From positions 1-9,714 of the forward strand of contig JASIGD010000015.1 in NCBI GenBank assembly GCA_030045295.1: a stretch of DNA of 9,714 nt. The letters are read 5' to 3'. This DNA is from Streptosporangiaceae bacterium. GTDB lineage: Bacteria; Actinomycetota; Actinomycetes; Streptosporangiales; Streptosporangiaceae. Of this stretch, positions 6,414 to 9,714 are shown one piece after another; position 1 is the first letter of the stretch, and each line of letters begins with the position of its first letter. The position numbers were made by a program, and so were the translations under genes. Under the pieces are notes generated by a model. The model was not told the DNA's origin and searched no databases. It saw only the letters and a program-made list of their open reading frames with translations.

Positions 6414-6490
6414 CAGCGGCCACACCCCCCGCCCCGCCGGGCGGCTCACCCTCCTGCCGGGCCGGGCGCCACGTCCCCGACGAACCGGCC

Positions 6491-7765
6491 TCACCTGCAG
6501 CGGTCAAGATTGGCTGAGACGCCGTCCTCGGCCAGGAGGTTCGAACAGGCTAAGCGCACCTGGACGCCGGCCAGCGCGACGACGACACCGACCGCGGCCG
6601 CGCACAGCAAGGTGAGGACGACGCCCCGGCGCAGCGCCAGGAGCAGGATCAGCGCGCCAGCCAGGACGGCGTACTGCCAGTCGTGGGTGAGCGCCCGGGT
6701 CAGCGGAATGGCTGAGCCGAAGATGGCGCCGATGGCGGCGGGACCGGCGCCGTCGAGGAAGGCCCGGGCCGTCCGGTTACCCCGGATCTGGTCGAACCGC
6801 GGCCCGCCGAGCAGCACGAACGCGAACGACGGGCTGAATGCCACCACCGCGGCGAGGATGCCGCCGGCCACGCCAGCGGCGGCGTACCCGACGACGGCGA
6901 CGGTCTGCACTACCGGGCCGGGGGTGATCTGGCCCAGGGCAACGGCATTGAGGAACTGCGCGCCGGTCATCCAGTGGTAGTGGCCGACCGCGTCGGACTG
7001 CATCAGCGGGATGATGACGAACCCGCCGCCGAACGACAGCCCGCCGACCTTGAACGCAACCCAGGCCACCGACAGCAGCACCCCGCCGCCAATCGCGCCC
7101 GCCGCCAGGACCGGGGCTGCCATGATGCCGGGCAGCTTGTCGGCCTGGCGGCGGTCAGACGCGAGCTGCATCGTCAGCTCGATCACTCCGCAGCCCAGGA
7201 TCACCAGCACCAGCCAGACACCGATCGTCGCGGCCGAGGCGGCCCCCGCGGCCAGGTAGCACAGCCAGCGCGCCGCCAGCCTGCGGCGCTGCCAGCTCGC
7301 GCCGGTCAGGCCGACACCAGCGTGCATAGCGACAGCAGGCACCGCAGCGCCGGCGCCGGCGCCGGCGCCCAGTACCCACAGCGGCGGGGAGGTTTCGAGG
7401 AACAGCGCGGCCAGGGCCAGGATGACGATCAGGCCGGGGACGATGAACGCGGCGCCGCCGACCAGCGCGCCGGGACGGCCGCGAAGCCGCCACGCACAGT
7501 AGATCGCGAGCTGGGTCGACGCTGGGCCAGGCAGCAGGTTGCAGGCCGCGATTGCGTCCTCGAACTCCTGCGCACCTAGCCACCTGCGGCGTTCCACGCA
7601 CAACTCGCGCAACAGCTTTATGTGAGTTGGGGGGCCGCCGAACCCGATGCAGCCGAGCCGCCCCCACTCCCGCAAGATCGTGACCAAGGACACGCGCCCG
7701 GTATCGGAGGGACTCTCCACGGCATCGCGTGTGGCTGCGCCGGATCGCGATGTCCGTCGGCGCAT
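6491..7765 (-). CDS. chrA: ChrA-family chromate/oxyanion transporter, two-domain form
   Basis: This 424-residue integral membrane protein belongs to the CHR family, whose characterised members export chromate. It has the long form with two homologous halves. The N-terminal half carries GRLGCIGFGGPPTHI (35-49) and LLPGPASTQLAIY (77-89); the C-terminal half repeats them as GGLSFGGGFVIIPLMQ (241-256) and ITPGPVVQTVAVVGYAAAG (280-298). About ten or more hydrophobic segments are visible. The ATG at 7765 gives a 25-residue polar leader; GTG codons at 7720 and 7693 are alternatives and none has a strong ribosome site. The reading frame is open another 129 codons upstream, but that part is antisense-type sequence overlapping the fused reductase gene and is excluded. 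A Gly-Ala hexamer repeat (133-140) lies in the first half. The cluster suggests induction with the arsenic genes; the ion transported is inferred only from family. Confidence 0.88.
   Translation of the reverse strand: MRRRTSRSGAATRDAVESPSDTGRVSLVTILREWGRLGCIGFGGPPTHIKLLRELCVERRRWLGAQEFEDAIAACNLLPGPASTQLAIYCAWRLRGRPGALVGGAAFIVPGLIVILALAALFLETSPPLWVLGAGAGAGAAVPAVAMHAGVGLTGASWQRRRLAARWLCYLAAGAASAATIGVWLVLVILGCGVIELTMQLASDRRQADKLPGIMAAPVLAAGAIGGGVLLSVAWVAFKVGGLSFGGGFVIIPLMQSDAVGHYHWMTGAQFLNAVALGQITPGPVVQTVAVVGYAAAGVAGGILAAVVAFSPSFAFVLLGGPRFDQIRGNRTARAFLDGAGPAAIGAIFGSAIPLTRALTHDWQYAVLAGALILLLALRRGVVLTLLCAAAVGVVVALAGVQVRLACSNLLAEDGVSANLDRCR
7347..7369 (-). repeat. In-frame GCGCCG tandem repeat inside chrA
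   Basis: Nearly four copies of the hexamer GCGCCG run without error. On the coding strand they encode alternating Gly and Ala (GAGAGAGA, residues 133-140 of ChrA). Gain or loss of a copy would keep the reading frame, so length variation could be tolerated. Confidence 0.8.
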
Positions 7766-7857
7766 TCGCCGGTCCGCCGGTCGAGGGCGGCGGCTGGTAC
7801 TGGCCTGGGGTGGCGGGGGGCCTTCTTCCCCGGGCGCGGCCGGGTTCACGGCCCGGC

Positions 7858-7944
7858 CTAAGAGGCGGGTTCGAACAACTCGACCACATTCCCGGCCGGG
7901 TCCTCGATCAAGAGGACGTTGACGATCTGACCTGGGCTGCTCAT
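7858..7944 (-). pseudogene. 28-codon ORF resembling the C-terminus of a VOC/glyoxalase protein
   Basis: The ORF encodes MSSPGQIVNVLL followed by IEDPAGNVVELFEPAS. The second part matches the typical closing strand of vicinal-oxygen-chelate proteins (D-P-x-G-N-x-V/I-E-L/I-F), in which the Glu is usually the last metal ligand. A full VOC protein has about 120-150 residues, so nearly everything is missing. The start is excellent: AGGAGGTG lies just upstream, and the ATG overlaps the TGA of the arsenate reductase fusion (ATGA), a hallmark of translational coupling. This is most simply an internal deletion that kept the start region and the last 20 codons. Because ars operons often carry a VOC-type gene (ArsI or related), the ancestral gene may have belonged to the cluster. 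A functional micropeptide is a less likely alternative. Confidence 0.55.
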
Positions 7945-8717
7945 CGCACCTCCTGAAGGGATGCATGCGCGGGCGGCGCGCCGATGGCCGCGAGCAGGAA
8001 CCCGATCCGGGTCTCCAGTTCGGCGGCCATGCCCTCGAACGCCGGATAAGTGTCCTGGTTGCCACCGGTCGCGGCGGCGGGATCGGGAATGCTCCAGTGC
8101 ACCTGGACGGCCTGGCCGGGAAACTCCGGGCACACCTCCCGCACCCGGTCACACAACGTGATCACGTAGTCGAAGTGCCGGTTCTCCATCTCGCTCAGAT
8201 GCCGCGGCGCCCGGCCTGCCAGCTCGATCCCGCGCCGGTGGAGCACGCGCACCGTGTTCGGGTGCAGCGGCTTGGGACGGTTTCCCGCGCTGGCCACCTC
8301 GATCCGCGGCGCCCGGTGCCGCAGCAACGCCTCAGCAGCTGGAGAACGGGCACTGTTGCCGGTACACAAGAACAACACCCGGCAACGGCGCACCGGAGCG
8401 GCGGCCGGGCCGGGCGCCAGTCGCAGGCCCGGGTGCAACGCCAGACCCGCCCCGGCGAGCGCCTCAGCGCAATACTCCAGATCCAGGCAGTAGTAGGCGT
8501 CGCGGCCATCGAAGGTGCTGCGCCGGGTCCGCACCAGACGGCCCTCCCGGAGCCTGCCCAGATGGTAGGAGACCAGGTTCTGCGGCTGGTCCACCAACGC
8601 CGCCAGCTCCCGCACGCGACGGTCGCTGCGCGCCAGCTCACCCAGCAGCCGCCAGCGCAGCGGGTGCCCGGCCAGCCGGACAAACGGCGGCGGTCCGGAC
8701 ACGCTCCAAGAGACCAT
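7941..8717 (-). CDS. ArsR-ArsC fusion: metalloid-responsive repressor fused to arsenate reductase
   Basis: The 258-residue protein joins two normally separate ars functions. Residues 12-85 are an ArsR/SmtB winged helix; ELAALVDQPQNLVSYHLGRL (37-56) contains the recognition helix and GRDAYY the wing. The classic ELCVCDL sensor motif is absent, but Cys77 and Cys83 follow the wing and could bind As(III). After an Ala/Pro linker (about 100-110), residues 113-245 are a low-molecular-weight phosphatase-fold reductase. It has the P-loop CTGNSARS (Cys118, Arg124), the ArsC redox pair Cys189 and Cys196 (LCDRVREVCPEFPG) and the acid Asp212 in the WSIPDP loop. These three cysteines match the thioredoxin-type ArsC cascade (Cys10/82/89 in S. 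aureus), so arsenate reduction is favoured over phosphatase activity. The ATG at 8717 is preferred over an in-frame TTG at 8726 because a -10 box lies seven bases upstream. It heads a cluster with the VOC remnant and chrA. Confidence 0.92.
   Translation of the reverse strand: MVSWSVSGPPPFVRLAGHPLRWRLLGELARSDRRVRELAALVDQPQNLVSYHLGRLREGRLVRTRRSTFDGRDAYYCLDLEYCAEALAGAGLALHPGLRLAPGPAAAPVRRCRVLFLCTGNSARSPAAEALLRHRAPRIEVASAGNRPKPLHPNTVRVLHRRGIELAGRAPRHLSEMENRHFDYVITLCDRVREVCPEFPGQAVQVHWSIPDPAAATGGNQDTYPAFEGMAAELETRIGFLLAAIGAPPAHASLQEVR
7947..7954 (-). promoter_or_regulatory. Strong Shine-Dalgarno of the mini-ORF
   Basis: On the minus strand AGGAGGTG, a near-perfect complement to the 16S rRNA tail, ends two bases before the ATG at 7944. 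It lies inside the last codons of the ArsR-ArsC fusion. It is the strongest ribosome site in the window, which is odd for a 28-codon ORF and supports the view that a real gene once began here. Confidence 0.65.
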
Positions 8718-8724
8718 CGGCCCC

Positions 8725-8730
8725 AATATA
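8725..8730 (-). promoter_or_regulatory. -10 box of the ars/chr cluster, probably leaderless
   Basis: On the minus strand TATATT lies seven bases before the ATG at 8717, so the transcript should start at the initiator codon. The ATG lacks a convincing Shine-Dalgarno sequence. The box overlaps the outer end of the palindrome at 8727-8752, so repressor binding would block RNA polymerase. No consensus -35 is evident. Confidence 0.5.
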
Positions 8731-8752
8731 CATCAATATAATTTGATGAATA
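8727..8752. promoter_or_regulatory. Palindromic ArsR-type operator
   Basis: The arms TATACATCAA (8727-8736) and TTGATGAATA (8743-8752) are reverse complements at nine of ten positions, separated by TATAAT. The inner core CATCAA-N6-TTGATG is perfect. ATCAA-N6-TTGAT-like sequences are typical ArsR/SmtB operators. It is an AT-rich island in GC-rich surroundings, directly upstream of the ArsR-ArsC start, overlapping its -10. The fused repressor is the obvious ligand. Confidence 0.75.
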
Positions 8753-8844
8753 CTCGGGCCTCCAGCCAAGCGCAAGGTCAGCACGCGGCCGGGCTTAGCG
8801 GATGTGGGCCTGCAGCTGGGTCGCCGGACCCGCGCGGCGAGCTG

Positions 8845-9714
8845 TCAGCCGACGGTCGTGCCGGACAGCAAGCCCGCCGGGATGGCGGAACCGTTCTTCA
8901 GCGCGTTGAACAACTCGGTCGCCTGGGTCTTGTTCCACAGGACTGTGTCGCCGGCGCTCGTGTAGTAGTTGTTGTCGGCGATCGGTACAGTTCCCGTCTC
9001 CGGGTCGCGCAGCGCGGACGCCGCGTGCACCAGGTCGAGCAGGCTCGTGCCGGTGTCGACCGACATGGAGCTCGCGGCGGTCGACCCGAACGGCAGCGCC
9101 GTGAACGGGTTCAGGTACACGCCGGGCGAGGTGGCCTTCTTCAGCAGGGCGGACAAGAACGCGCGCTGGTCCTGTATCCGCTGCAGGTCCTCGGTGGCAA
9201 ACGAGTGCCGGTCGCGGACGAAGGCCAGCGCCTGATCCCCGTTGAGGTTGTGGCACCCGGCGGACAGGTGTACCCCGGAGTAGGAGTCGTTGAGCGCGGT
9301 CGTAAGGCAGATCGGCACGCCGCCGACCTTGTTCACCACGGCGACCAGCCCGCCGAAGCCGATCCCCATGTAATGGTCGATCTTCAGCCCGGTGACGTTC
9401 TCGACCGTCCGGATCAGCAAGCTCGCCCCGCCGTAGGCCAGCGCCGCATTAATTTTGTTCCAGCCGTAACCGGGAATGTCCACGTAGGAGTCACGCGGGA
9501 TGCTGATCAGCACCGGGCGGCCGCTGCCCGTGTGGAGCAGCATGATGGAGTCCGAGTTCAGCGTGCCCTCGTCGAACCCGACGTGCATGGCGTCGATCTC
9601 GGCGCGGGACAGTCCGGCCCGGCTGTCCGAGCCGGTGATCAGCCAGTTCGTCCCCGCCGAGGTCAGCGAGGTCGCCGGCAGCGTGACATCCTTGTTCAGC
9701 TTGCCGTCCAGCCA
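8845..9714 (-). CDS. LytR-CpsA-Psr (LCP) family wall-polymer transferase, C-terminal part (5' end outside the window)
   Basis: LCP proteins are membrane-anchored extracytoplasmic enzymes that move lipid-linked polymers such as teichoic acid, arabinogalactan or capsule onto peptidoglycan. The frame is open to the window edge; 289 residues are visible and the N-terminal anchor is missing. Family landmarks are NWLITGSDSRAG (23-34; Asp30, Arg32), SDSIMLLH (54-61; Asp55), ISIPRDSYVDIPGYGWNKIN (70-89; Arg74, Asp75) and ALAFVRDRH (162-170; Arg167, Arg169). These residues line the pyrophosphate-binding pocket. Cys136 and Cys154 could form the disulfide often seen in actinobacterial LCP domains. The protein ends soon after the LCP domain, without a LytR_C domain. 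It is followed after 127 bases by the ars promoter, so the two are probably separate transcription units. Confidence 0.92.
   Translation of the reverse strand, partial: WLDGKLNKDVTLPATSLTSAGTNWLITGSDSRAGLSRAEIDAMHVGFDEGTLNSDSIMLLHTGSGRPVLISIPRDSYVDIPGYGWNKINAALAYGGASLLIRTVENVTGLKIDHYMGIGFGGLVAVVNKVGGVPICLTTALNDSYSGVHLSAGCHNLNGDQALAFVRDRHSFATEDLQRIQDQRAFLSALLKKATSPGVYLNPFTALPFGSTAASSMSVDTGTSLLDLVHAASALRDPETGTVPIADNNYYTSAGDTVLWNKTQATELFNALKNGSAIPAGLLSGTTVG

Noticed and set aside
6974..7579. Plus-strand ORF of 201 codons
   Set aside because: Antisense of chrA, dominated by Arg, Gln and Asp, without start signal.
7858..8133. 91-codon reading of the VOC-like ORF
   Set aside because: The first 63 codons are an alternative frame of the reductase gene with Arg-rich sequence; the ribosome site and ATGA overlap point to the ATG at 7944.
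7766..8152. N-terminal 129-codon extension of the ChrA reading frame
   Set aside because: It overlaps the ArsR-ArsC gene in another frame, is Arg/Pro-rich, and precedes the first conserved ChrA segment; the ATG at 7765 gives a normal length.
7965..8741. Plus-strand ORF of 258 codons
   Set aside because: Antisense of the ArsR-ArsC fusion gene and composed mainly of Arg/Gln/Pro; no domain.
8737..8742. Perfect TATAAT on the plus strand as a promoter -10
   Set aside because: It is the spacer of the ArsR-type palindrome; no plus-strand gene follows, since the LCP gene is on the minus strand.
1..9714. CRISPR arrays, tRNA or rRNA genes, insertion-sequence ends
   Set aside because: No regularly spaced repeats, no cloverleaf-like or rRNA-like segments and no transposase reading frame were seen.

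Overview
The window is very GC-rich DNA with strongly G/C-biased third codon positions, short intergenic gaps and several starts that look leaderless. Together with the protein families present (DHA2 transporter, pentapeptide-DinB protein, LCP wall enzyme), this points to an actinomycete (Actinomycetota). The genus cannot be read from the sequence. It looks like accessory chromosome: small, mostly unrelated genes, mixed strands, and scraps of decayed genes between them.

Layout: (1) 1-663, + strand, the C-terminal part of a DHA2-type MFS exporter. (2) 664-1052, a gap with a perfect inverted repeat and a possible gene remnant on the minus strand. (3) 1053-2408, + strand, a flavin monoamine oxidase that keeps the covalent-FAD cysteine and aromatic cage of animal MAO. 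(4) 2644-3399, minus, a pentapeptide-repeat/DinB-fold protein. (5) 3549-4160, minus, a RibD-C/DHFR-like reductase, divergent from (6) 4492-4968, plus, a GNAT-like protein that is probably leaderless. (7) 4968-5236, two apparent gene fragments, one a recognisable TPR remnant. (8) 5237-6400, minus, a MetE-like zinc methyltransferase. (9) 6491-8717, minus, an oxyanion-resistance cluster: a one-piece ArsR-ArsC fusion, a 28-codon open reading frame that looks like the end of a VOC/glyoxalase gene, and a two-domain ChrA transporter. (10) 8845-9714, minus, the C-terminal part of a LytR-CpsA-Psr enzyme.

The most coherent unit is the ars/chr cluster. The fused protein carries an ArsR-type winged helix followed by a redox arsenate reductase with all three expected cysteines. 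Its promoter region holds a near-perfect palindrome of the ArsR operator type that overlaps the predicted -10 box, so autorepression relieved by metalloid is likely. The reductase stop codon overlaps the start of the mini-ORF (ATGA), which has a strong Shine-Dalgarno sequence, and chrA follows about 90 bases later. No arsenite efflux gene (arsB/acr3) is present in the window, which leaves open how reduced arsenic would leave the cell. I found no RNA gene, CRISPR array or insertion sequence.
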